A stretch of 6,239 nt of DNA. Origin: Legionellales bacterium. GTDB lineage: Bacteria > Pseudomonadota > Gammaproteobacteria > Berkiellales > Berkiellaceae. The notes beneath the pieces are model-generated. The model had not been told where the DNA came from. It saw only the letters and a list, made by a program, of their open reading frames with translations, and did no database searches. The translations under genes were made by a program, and so were the position numbers. Location of the stretch: NCBI GenBank assembly GCA_023266435.1, contig JAHFQF010000141.1:1-6239 (forward strand), read 5' to 3'. This document shows positions 1-6,239 of this stretch, in pieces. Position 1 is the first letter of the stretch. Every line of letters starts with the position of its first letter.

Positions 1-1054
1 TTGCTTCCAGAGCCATGAGGTAACCAACTGAACTTGAGCCTGAATCCAATCCTTTTTCACGACGCCCAAACTCTCTGTTTAATTTTACTAGCGCTTGCTG
101 TACAGGATTAAAGATCTCACTGAACCACTCTGTGTCATTGATAAGCAGACTGGAGCCATGAATTTTAAAGATATTGTCTGCTTTCTTAAAGGCAGCGCGG
201 AATTCTTCATATCGTCTTAGTTGATAGCAAGCATGCGCTAATAAATCAAATGTTTGATATTGCGCAGAAAGAAAGTTGGCATCTCTGTCTGGTTTATAAC
301 CAGTGTCTTCGTGCAGTCTTTTGAGTGCAGACCAAGTGCTGTCTGGGAGTTCAATGATCTGATTTCCTGTTAAAATCAAACTTTTCGCTGGCTGAGGTTT
401 GTCATCCAGTAATTTTAAGATGGCTTCTGCATAGCTACTCTTTTCTTCAGCTGAGGTAGCGGGATGTTTTATTAACATCGATAAAACACCTGCAGCCGCT
501 AAGTCTAAATTAATACGTGCGTCAAATGTTAATGCGTCATTACGTAGGCATTCTAGATAAGTGGAGAGTACTGAAAGCAATAAGAATACAGAGAACGAAG
601 GTGCAGGTTGGACCTGTTGAGGGAGTACGTCTTGTATATAAGCAAATAAATTATCAGCCCAGTCTTCTGGACCAAAACATTCTGGAAAGTCTATATGCAC
701 ATCATGTTGCATTAAGGCAGGGCGTTTGTGAGCTGCAATGTGATCCCAGGCGAGTACAAAAGCTCGGCCTTCCTCAACAATAGGGATCTGTTTCTCATTT
801 TCAAAATAAAACCTAGCCACTTGTAGAAAAGGCACTAAGGTTGAGAGCTCTGGGGAAGTGGGATCCAGTTCCAAAAGAAGGGCCACTTTATAGTGCATCA
901 TACTGAGAAACTCAACGGGAGAAATCAGTGCGAAATATTCAGATGTCTTACTGTTGATGGTTGCTAACTCAGCGCTCAGGCTCTCTGCCGGGAGCTCCAG
1001 GTTTCCAGCTTGCGCAGCAAGCGTTTGAATCTTTTCTAAGTAATAACCAGGCAT
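1..1054 (-). CDS. Helical protein of unknown function with a TPR-like segment, 3' truncated by window edge
   Basis: I do not recognise this gene. From the ATG at 1054 the minus strand stays open for 351 codons to the left edge, so the C-terminus is missing. The start is supported by a good Shine-Dalgarno core (AGAGGA on the minus strand, 1068-1063) 8 nt upstream. The translation begins MPGYYLEKIQTLAAQAG. It has no signal peptide; the only strongly hydrophobic patch (about residues 153-165, FSVFLLLSVLS) is too short for a confident membrane span. The protein looks mostly alpha-helical. Residues about 264-297 (core LLAHACYQLRRYEEF) follow the small/large residue pattern of one tetratricopeptide helix pair, so a scaffold or protein-interaction role is possible. 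It is divergent from the large gene at 1239. The reading frame is well supported; the function is unknown and the TPR reading is an inference from pattern alone. Confidence 0.85.
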   Translation of the reverse strand, partial: MPGYYLEKIQTLAAQAGNLELPAESLSAELATINSKTSEYFALISPVEFLSMMHYKVALLLELDPTSPELSTLVPFLQVARFYFENEKQIPIVEEGRAFVLAWDHIAAHKRPALMQHDVHIDFPECFGPEDWADNLFAYIQDVLPQQVQPAPSFSVFLLLSVLSTYLECLRNDALTFDARINLDLAAAGVLSMLIKHPATSAEEKSSYAEAILKLLDDKPQPAKSLILTGNQIIELPDSTWSALKRLHEDTGYKPDRDANFLSAQYQTFDLLAHACYQLRRYEEFRAAFKKADNIFKIHGSSLLINDTEWFSEIFNPVQQALVKLNREFGRREKGLDSGSSSVGYLMALEA

Positions 1055-1060
1055 ATTGCA

Positions 1061-1069
1061 TTTCCTCTC
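1061..1069 (-). promoter_or_regulatory. Ribosome binding site of the leftward gene
   Basis: The minus strand reads GAGAGGAAA here, with the AGAGGA core 8 nt from the ATG at 1054. Two other ATG triplets lie just upstream in different frames, so this site is what fixes the start used for the 351-codon fragment. Confidence 0.7.
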
Positions 1070-1104
1070 ATATAAATAGCCGAAAATGTTAACGGATTTA
1101 AAGT

Positions 1105-1134
1105 CTGAAAGCAAGCTATAAAACAAAATATAAT
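1105..1134 (+). promoter_or_regulatory. Candidate sigma-70 promoter for the 1232-residue gene
   Basis: CTGAAA at 1105-1110 (4 of 6 matches to the -35 consensus), an 18-bp spacer, then a perfect TATAAT at 1129-1134. Transcription would begin near 1141 and leave a leader of about 100 nt before the ATG at 1239. The -10 match is strong, but the region is AT-rich, so a chance match is possible. Confidence 0.35.
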
Positions 1135-1238
1135 CACCGATTTTTTGATAAATACAGACCTATCGCCATTGAGTCAGATTGAGATTTTTCACCAACAGTC
1201 GAAAACATAACTAGATTGGATCAAGTGGGTGTATCAAC

Positions 1239-4200
1239 ATGTTTTTAAATGACTTTTTAAATTTGGGTAAAGCAACCTCGGATTCGTCAGAATTCAGTGG
1301 CTTTAACTGGGATCTTCAGAAGGTAGCCTGTGATTTGGCGTTATGGTTTGATGGTGATGTTAGCGAGGAGAGATCACAAGTTTTAAAAAAATGTGAGGAA
1401 GCAGTGGTTGAGCAACTCACGGCGCTATTGAGGGGCCAAGCTCCTAACCAAACAGCAACGAATCAAATCAATAATACAATTTCCCAGGCCATCATGGATT
1501 GGCTAGAAGAAAGAGGCGCTTTTTCTGATAGCAATTTAATCATGGCTGCAGCGCAATTAAGTGAAAAAAATCCAGCATGTGGCTTTATTTTAGACATTTT
1601 GCAGCATCCACGAAGCTATACCGACGAAATCTATGGAGAGGCGCTTGGTGTGGTGCAATCTTGGATTTATAGCAATCATTTAATGGCGCGTCTTGAGGTC
1701 GTTTCGAAGCAACAATTTGAGTATTCAAAAGAAAGCGACAGTTATGAATTAAAAGAGACAGCAGTAACCGGAGATCAAGCAGAACTTTTTAGCAATATGA
1801 TTGCTCGAAACGTCGCCAGCTGTGCCTGCAATGTCTGTAAACTCTATGTAAAATTAGATCAAAAAAAGGACTTAGATGCACTCCGAGATAAATTGCAAGC
1901 CGTATTAAAATCCATGTCTGTCAAAATGGATAGCCATGGACCGGCTAAAGTAGATGCTGCGACAATCGAATATCATTTAGAACATTCTAAAATAATTGTT
2001 GGTCATCAGGATAAATTTCTAGCGGATTTAATCAGTGAGCAGCAAATCCTGCTCACTGATTATAAGTATCACTTGTATTGCTTAGACTATTTAAAAAAAA
2101 CAACACTAGTTTTCCCTGCTTCACTAGAGCAAGCAGATTGCAGGAAAGAGATTGAGAAAGATATTCAAAAACTACAAGCTCGATTGGCTGAAGTTGAAAT
2201 TCAAATTGGTCACTGTTTACAAGAGATATTAGTCAAATTCATTCCTGAGTCCGACGTTGTGCGTGGTGCTTCCTCTCTATTGCAAGATATTAGGGTCGGA
2301 GCTAAAGAAACTTTATTAGAGTCTTTAAAGCGCATGTATCATATGAATAAATCTTCTGTTTTTTCTTCTATTTTTTCTTTGACTTCTTATGCTGGTGGCA
2401 TGGGTATGGGCGCAGTTGCCGTCTCTTTTTTTATGCCGGTGCTTGCGATCCCTGTAGCAGTAGTTGGCGCTGGTCTAGGTTTGGGTTTGGCGGGTTTAGC
2501 CCATACAGCAGTGTCAACAGTAACAAGTTTAATCCACGATTGGCAGACTTTTAAGCAAAATGAGATTGAACAATTATACACCATGGACTCAAAAGAGTTT
2601 GCTGTGAAAGATTTATTTGGTAAGGATGGGACACAAAACCGTGCAAGGCAACAAGCTCTGCAAGCATTTTTTATCAATCATTTGAAACAACTACACATTG
2701 CAATGGATGGCGGTGCCAAGGAGAAAGACATTGAAGCTGCACATCAATTGTTATTTTATTATTGGAAAGAAATCAAAGGAGAGTATGGTGGTAAAAAATC
2801 TGAAGCAGAGATAATGAAGTTTTTCGAACGCGCCATGAGCGTGGTTGCAGCACTCAAGCTAGATGCCTATTATCAAGATACGGCAAAATTATGCACAGCA
2901 GTACTAACAGGACATGATTTGGAAGTTGATCAATTAGAAGCGCAGAAAAAACTGGCAGCCATAGAGAGATCTACTGAAACTCCTCCTGGTAAGCAAAAGA
3001 AACCAGAGGCGCTGGTGGATGGTACTAAGCCCCTTGCTATACGAGGTACTGAAGCAGAGCAAACACAATATGAAACAGGTGCCCGAGCGATAGTTCCTAG
3101 GATGCCTGGTGAGTCTAGCACCTTGGCAGTAAGGTCTGAATCCTCTGCTTTAGTAGTGCAGCAGAGACAGGTAGAAAGCAAATTGGCTATAGTGTCTGGC
3201 AGTTTGGAGAGTGGCAGAGCAGATCAAGAAATCAGGCAGCATGCGCTTGTTCATCATCAAGCAGGTTTACAAGCTTTGTTGAACACTAACGAGGCTGTAC
3301 AGCAAGGAAGCATTGAACCAAGCACTTTGAGATTATGGACGATTGATCCATTTGAGGCTATTGCGCGAGGAGATCGCTATCAATTACGGCATTGGCTCGA
3401 TGTGGCTAAGACACAAGTACGAGAGGGGGAATTTTCAGAAATCGCAGGTTTAAGAAACTCTCAGGGAGTCTCATTATTGCAACAAGCCATTTATACTAAG
3501 AATTACGATGCTTTATCAACGCTGATTGATGTTGTTAAGAGTACTGGCGTCAATAGTGAAAATCGAGTAGAGCAAGCAACAGCTGTATTTTCCTTGGTCG
3601 CAGCAAGCACGGGTTTGTTTGTCGATAGAGAGAATCTCACATTGCGTGATTTTTTTGATTTGACTGCTAAAAATGAAGCAGGAAAAGGTTTAATAGAATG
3701 TATTTTATCAATAGAGGATACTGCCGTCCGACAATTGATGATGCAAGATTTTTTGGCAGAAATCAAAAGGTCGGCTGCAAAATTGACAGAGCAAGAGTTT
3801 GATGCATTGTTTAATTTTTTTGGTACGACGGCTATACCAAGGCAACCTAAAGGAAATGTTACAAAAGCGACATCTACAGTGATGGGATGGCTTGCAGTTA
3901 AGCAAGCACCTGCGATTGTTGATTCAAAAGAAGTTGAAGAGGCATGCCGATTAGCACTAGTATGCGCTGATGATCCTAAGCAAGTAGAGAAAATATTATA
4001 TTCTGATTATGACATGGTTGATATCGAAGATCACTCGGTCGCTTCTTTTATTTCTTATCGCGTGCAGTTTTTTCAAAAACTGGCGCTGGACAGGGAAGCT
4101 AAAAAAGTTCACTTGTCATCAGGCGAATCAAAATTATTAGATTGTATTTATTTTGATGATCATCGTGCACTAAAAGGCCTCGTAGAAAAAGACCCAGAAG

Positions 4201-4937
4201 CGATAGTTAGTATGTTGGAAACATTAGAAAAAAGTGGATTTGATGTATTCCGGATCGCATTATACTCAGGCAGTGCGCGCTTCTTGGAGGCTTTATTAGA
4301 TAGCGCAGCGGTTAAGATTGATATCAAAAGATATCCTGATTTGCTAATTCGATTTGCTGAAATGAAACGATTTGATCTGGTGATGAAATATTGGAAGCAT
4401 GATGCTTTTGTTAAAAAACTAGACATCGATTATGTGCGCACAGGAAAGTCTGTGCTTGCAGCTTTATATGCTCAAGGTAATGTAGAAGCTTTAGAGGAAT
4501 TGCAGCAAGAACTGATGGCGCGTCAGATTGATTTAAAAACAGTCTTTGGAAAAAGTTTAGAAGAGTATCAGGGGGTGATTGAGCCAGTGTATAATTTATG
4601 GATTAATCATAAAAAAGATCTGAATCGAGAGTTTTTACAAAGACTTTTAGTGCACTGTGAGCCAAAGAGTGCAGCATACCGTGGAATAGGGTTGATGATA
4701 GATTATGCGCAAGCACTGACGCTAGGTGAGAAGGAATTAGAGAAATTTTTGGAGCCACATAAAGGTCTGGTTTCGACAGCATTAGCATCCGCTATGGATG
4801 AATTTGTGGGCACGAGACCCTTAGCATTGACACATCAAGCAGAGCTCGATCTAGAAGGCGAGGAGATGTTTCACTCAGCCATAGGTTTTCCAGATCCAGA
4901 TCCATCGCCAACTCTTAAGAAGAATAGTAAGACATAG
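1239..4937 (+). CDS. Large multidomain protein with hydrophobic hairpin and ankyrin-like repeats; candidate secreted effector
   Basis: No known family is recognised. The 1232-residue protein lacks a signal peptide. Seen in order: a helical N-terminal region (1-290) with a CxCxxC cluster at 195-200; a probable coiled coil (about 296-333); one strongly hydrophobic, glycine-rich segment (about 385-432) that could form two membrane helices around M399-P405; a helical stretch to about 570; a polar, probably disordered linker (575-680) with repeated short hydrophobic motifs; a helical region (about 702-1092) with divergent ankyrin-like units, clearest at 739-765 and 1068-1092; and a tail with an acidic patch (1202-1209) ending LKKNSKT. 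The ATG at 1239 has a modest ribosome site (GGTG, 1228-1231) and an in-frame stop shortly upstream. The 3' end overlaps the convergent gene by 23 bp. This layout resembles Dot/Icm effectors of Legionellales; that role is an inference. A structural or membrane-remodelling protein is an alternative. Confidence 0.9.
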   Translation: MFLNDFLNLGKATSDSSEFSGFNWDLQKVACDLALWFDGDVSEERSQVLKKCEEAVVEQLTALLRGQAPNQTATNQINNTISQAIMDWLEERGAFSDSNLIMAAAQLSEKNPACGFILDILQHPRSYTDEIYGEALGVVQSWIYSNHLMARLEVVSKQQFEYSKESDSYELKETAVTGDQAELFSNMIARNVASCACNVCKLYVKLDQKKDLDALRDKLQAVLKSMSVKMDSHGPAKVDAATIEYHLEHSKIIVGHQDKFLADLISEQQILLTDYKYHLYCLDYLKKTTLVFPASLEQADCRKEIEKDIQKLQARLAEVEIQIGHCLQEILVKFIPESDVVRGASSLLQDIRVGAKETLLESLKRMYHMNKSSVFSSIFSLTSYAGGMGMGAVAVSFFMPVLAIPVAVVGAGLGLGLAGLAHTAVSTVTSLIHDWQTFKQNEIEQLYTMDSKEFAVKDLFGKDGTQNRARQQALQAFFINHLKQLHIAMDGGAKEKDIEAAHQLLFYYWKEIKGEYGGKKSEAEIMKFFERAMSVVAALKLDAYYQDTAKLCTAVLTGHDLEVDQLEAQKKLAAIERSTETPPGKQKKPEALVDGTKPLAIRGTEAEQTQYETGARAIVPRMPGESSTLAVRSESSALVVQQRQVESKLAIVSGSLESGRADQEIRQHALVHHQAGLQALLNTNEAVQQGSIEPSTLRLWTIDPFEAIARGDRYQLRHWLDVAKTQVREGEFSEIAGLRNSQGVSLLQQAIYTKNYDALSTLIDVVKSTGVNSENRVEQATAVFSLVAASTGLFVDRENLTLRDFFDLTAKNEAGKGLIECILSIEDTAVRQLMMQDFLAEIKRSAAKLTEQEFDALFNFFGTTAIPRQPKGNVTKATSTVMGWLAVKQAPAIVDSKEVEEACRLALVCADDPKQVEKILYSDYDMVDIEDHSVASFISYRVQFFQKLALDREAKKVHLSSGESKLLDCIYFDDHRALKGLVEKDPEAIVSMLETLEKSGFDVFRIALYSGSARFLEALLDSAAVKIDIKRYPDLLIRFAEMKRFDLVMKYWKHDAFVKKLDIDYVRTGKSVLAALYAQGNVEALEELQQELMARQIDLKTVFGKSLEEYQGVIEPVYNLWINHKKDLNREFLQRLLVHCEPKSAAYRGIGLMIDYAQALTLGEKELEKFLEPHKGLVSTALASAMDEFVGTRPLALTHQAELDLEGEEMFHSAIGFPDPDPSPTLKKNSKT
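2029..2062. repeat. Perfect 14-bp inverted repeat inside the large gene
   Basis: The arms at 2029-2042 (TAATCAGTGAGCAG) and 2049-2062 (CTGCTCACTGATTA) are exact reverse complements around the 6-nt loop CAAATC. It encodes residues 264-275 of the large protein without disturbing the frame. In RNA it would form a stable hairpin. No U-run follows, so it is not a standard terminator. Confidence 0.85.
4915..4937. other. 23-bp tail-to-tail overlap of convergent genes
   Basis: The stop of the plus-strand large gene (TAG, 4935-4937) lies beyond the stop of the minus-strand TraB-like gene (TAA, 4917-4915). The last seven or so codons of each are therefore encoded by the same bases. There is no intergenic space for a conventional terminator. 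Confidence 0.9.
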
Positions 4938-5727
4938 ACCTGTGTCGGCTTTTATCCTCGATTAGCTCGGTGAGAGCGGGCGTTTTTCTTAGTACAGCAT
5001 CCTCAGTCATTAAGGTTTTTGCAGTGTCTGTGTAAATCAAAGCAGGTGCTGGAGTCAACAAGGACTGCAGCCACGCAATGAGTACTCTGATTAGTGGCAT
5101 AATCATCTCGTGATCTTTTTTATACACACTACCGAAGAACCACTCCAATTCCTTGTTTTTTTCAACAACTTTTGAAAATTCAGATGCGTTGACTCTTTCA
5201 TCTCGTGCAGGAATCATGCTGATATATCGAGCAGCCAGCAGAGGGTGTGTAGTCTGGATGATTTGCTTCAAATTGCCTTGATGTACAAAGCCACCGATAT
5301 CTAAGATGAGGCCACTTTCAGAGGCAATCACGTTAGACAGACACTTGGCCATGTGTTCTTCTCTGTCAGGGAGTAAGTCTCGTGCGCGTTGTGATCCTAA
5401 CGGAACTTGATTGATCCCTTTCAGATCAGTAGTCACAAAGTGATAGTTCTTTTCTTGAATAAATTTTAATAGTTGCAACAGTGCTTTATCATGTGCAATA
5501 CCGAGCTGACATAACTCAACGGAAGCGTCTTGATAGCGTGGTGGCGTTGCTTGTGTATACGCGTCTATTAAAAAAGAAAGCTCAAAGTCACTGTCACATT
5601 CATAACAAATATGAATTGGCAAAGCTGGACAGTCTCTTTCTATTTGTTTGAGAAGGTTTAATACCAATGCGGGTAACAGAGGGCTACTGTGCGTTGAGCG
5701 TAATGAGACTAAACACGAGCCTGACAT
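4915..5727 (-). CDS. TraB/ChaN/EreA-like superfamily protein (probable), downstream of bioF
   Basis: This 270-residue protein has no signal peptide or clear membrane span, so it is probably cytoplasmic. Its motif spacing fits the TraB/PrgY, Tiki and ChaN/EreA-like fold: THSS with H13 near the start, a hydrophobic strand ending in Glu (ICYECDSD, E43), R122-EEH-M126, then a hydrophobic strand followed by GGFVHQGNL (G146, H149). These match the family's GxxH...E...RxxxM...GxxH pattern, except that the glycine of the first GxxH is replaced by R10. Family members include metal-dependent hydrolases and peptidases, and haem-binding ChaN; no substrate can be assigned here. The ATG at 5727 follows an in-frame stop (TAA) and has no obvious Shine-Dalgarno sequence. 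The gene starts 43 bp after the bioF stop, so translation from a bioF transcript is likely. The ORF is well supported; the superfamily call is moderate and rests on motif reading. Confidence 0.85.
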   Translation of the reverse strand: MSGSCLVSLRSTHSSPLLPALVLNLLKQIERDCPALPIHICYECDSDFELSFLIDAYTQATPPRYQDASVELCQLGIAHDKALLQLLKFIQEKNYHFVTTDLKGINQVPLGSQRARDLLPDREEHMAKCLSNVIASESGLILDIGGFVHQGNLKQIIQTTHPLLAARYISMIPARDERVNASEFSKVVEKNKELEWFFGSVYKKDHEMIMPLIRVLIAWLQSLLTPAPALIYTDTAKTLMTEDAVLRKTPALTELIEDKSRHRSMSYYSS

Positions 5728-5755
5728 GAGTTTATTGGCTTAAAATTTAATATAA

Positions 5756-5786
5756 CATAGAAAGCTAGCATTATACATTTTCTATG
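5756..5786. repeat. Short imperfectly placed inverted repeat at the bioF stop
   Basis: CATAGAAA (5756-5763) and TTTCTATG (5779-5786) are reverse complements separated by 15 nt that contain the palindrome GCTAGC. The structure spans the bioF stop codon and part of the 43-bp gap before the next gene. The stem is AT-rich and has no T-run on the minus strand, so it is a weak candidate for an mRNA processing or attenuation element only. Confidence 0.3.
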
Positions 5787-6239
5787 AGAGTTTGAAAGAG
5801 TCTCTGTATCATTTCTGGAGTATGAAGGGCCGATAGGGTGATACGGAGGCCGGTTTGTTGCTGGGTAACTGTAGGTGGGCGAATGGCTTTCACTAAAAAC
5901 CCTGCTTTCAAGAGCACTTCACCGAGCTTTAAAGCCGTTTGCGTGCAGCTGGTAGTCCACATTTGGATAGCGCTCTCTGTAGAGGGACGTTGGTGAGCAA
6001 GGCATAAGGCTTTCCACACAGCAATGTTGGCGTGTAATTGTTGATGATGCACAGGTTCCTGATCAAGTAATAAAAAAGCAGTTTGGATAGCAGCAGCCAG
6101 GTGAAAAGGGAGTGCTGTAGTATATCGATAGCTACGTGCAAATTGATGAATCATTTGATGTAGTGTGTGATCTCTTACCCCAATGAAGGCCCCATAACAA
6201 CCCATGGCCTTACCGAGGGTCCCCATATAGATTGGCACG
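5771..6239 (-). CDS. bioF: 8-amino-7-oxononanoate synthase, C-terminal part (5' end outside window)
   Basis: BioF is a cytoplasmic PLP enzyme that condenses pimeloyl-ACP or pimeloyl-CoA with L-alanine to give 8-amino-7-oxononanoate, the first step of biotin ring assembly. The window holds its last 155 codons. Numbered from the codon at 6238, the segment GTLGKAMGCYGAF carries the Schiff-base lysine (K10; codon 6211-6209). YTTALP (39-44) matches the phosphate-contact region. AIRPPTV (118-124) with R120 corresponds to E. coli Arg349, and RITLSALHTPEMIQRL is the typical C-terminus. The 145 residues after the lysine agree with 148 in the 384-residue E. coli enzyme. The GTG at 6238 is internal and not the true start. 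AIRPPTV separates it from the related enzymes Kbl and serine palmitoyltransferase. The TraB-like gene follows after 43 bp, probably in the same operon. Nothing indicates a broken gene. Confidence 0.93.
   Translation of the reverse strand, partial: VPIYMGTLGKAMGCYGAFIGVRDHTLHQMIHQFARSYRYTTALPFHLAAAIQTAFLLLDQEPVHHQQLHANIAVWKALCLAHQRPSTESAIQMWTTSCTQTALKLGEVLLKAGFLVKAIRPPTVTQQQTGLRITLSALHTPEMIQRLFQTLIENV

Larger units (their letters stand above)
1055..1238. other. Divergent intergenic region
   Basis: This 184-bp AT-rich stretch separates the starts of the leftward gene and the 1232-residue gene and must hold the promoters of both unless they are read from elsewhere. On the plus strand there is a consensus TATAAT at 1129-1134. 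On the minus strand a weak pair can be read: TTGCTT (1114-1109), 17 bp, then TAACAT (1091-1086); this matches the sigma-70 consensus poorly. No RNA gene, small ORF or clear operator is evident. I looked for a PmrA-type pair of TTAA half-sites, as used by Legionella and Coxiella effector genes, and saw none. Confidence 0.6.

Noticed and set aside
517..783. 88-codon plus-strand open frame
   Set aside because: It lies antisense within the left minus-strand gene, which has a good ribosome site and an uninterrupted 351-codon frame; the short frame has no ribosome site or recognisable product.
1145..1211. Alternative plus-strand promoters using TTGATA or TTGAGA as -35
   Set aside because: No acceptable -10 hexamer lies at 16-18 bp from either; the TATAAT at 1129 is the better candidate.
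2387..2677. 96-codon minus-strand open frame, and similar short minus-strand frames between 2930 and 4788
   Set aside because: All are antisense shadows of the 1232-codon gene. Their translations are of low-complexity antisense type and none has a supporting context.
4965..4987. Possible rho-independent terminator after the large gene
   Set aside because: The stem is only 4 bp (GCTC/GAGC) and the T-run is separated from it by GGGCG, so it is too weak to call.
5738..5753. Paired TTAA elements resembling a PmrA box
   Set aside because: The TTAA half-sites are about 7 bp apart rather than about 11, and the site sits in the short bioF-downstream gap rather than before an effector-like gene.
5929..6141. 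70-codon minus-strand frame inside bioF
   Set aside because: It overlaps bioF in another frame on the same strand, while the bioF frame carries clear family motifs.
6236..6238. GTG as the start of a short 155-residue protein
   Set aside because: The translation begins just before the PLP-lysine motif, so this is an internal codon of a full-length BioF that continues past the right edge.
5771..6239. Assignment as glycine C-acetyltransferase (kbl) or serine palmitoyltransferase
   Set aside because: The AIRPPTV motif and the spacing to the C-terminus fit BioF better than those relatives.

Overview
The window (6239 bp, moderately AT-rich by eye) looks like chromosomal DNA from a gammaproteobacterium. 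The only confidently named gene is the 3' part of bioF (biotin synthesis). The large 1232-residue protein combines a long helical N-terminal part, a coiled coil, a glycine-rich hydrophobic hairpin, a disordered linker and ankyrin-like helical repeats. That style is common among secreted effectors of host-adapted Legionellales (Legionella, Coxiella and relatives). The lineage is an inference from architecture and codon style; nothing here proves it.

Layout, left to right. (1) Positions 1-1054, minus strand: the N-terminal 351 codons of a helical protein of unknown function with one TPR-like helix pair; its 3' end lies outside the window. (2) Positions 1055-1238: a 184-bp divergent intergenic region with a consensus TATAAT box on the plus strand. 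(3) Positions 1239-4937, plus strand: the 1232-residue multidomain protein, the main item of interest. (4) Positions 4915-5727, minus strand: a 270-residue protein carrying the spaced His/Glu/Arg/His motifs of the TraB/ChaN/EreA-like superfamily. Its 3' end overlaps that of the large gene by 23 bp. (5) Positions 5771-6239, minus strand: the C-terminal part of BioF, including the PLP-binding lysine, running off the right edge.

How the genes relate: bioF and the TraB-like gene share a strand with a 43-bp gap and are probably cotranscribed, which may tie the latter to the biotin locus physically if not functionally. The large gene and the left-hand gene are divergent and may share regulatory DNA. 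The large gene looks like a stand-alone unit inserted between minus-strand genes. No tRNA, rRNA, CRISPR array, insertion sequence or convincing terminator was seen. The most notable non-coding structure is a perfect 14-bp inverted repeat with a 6-nt loop inside the large coding region.
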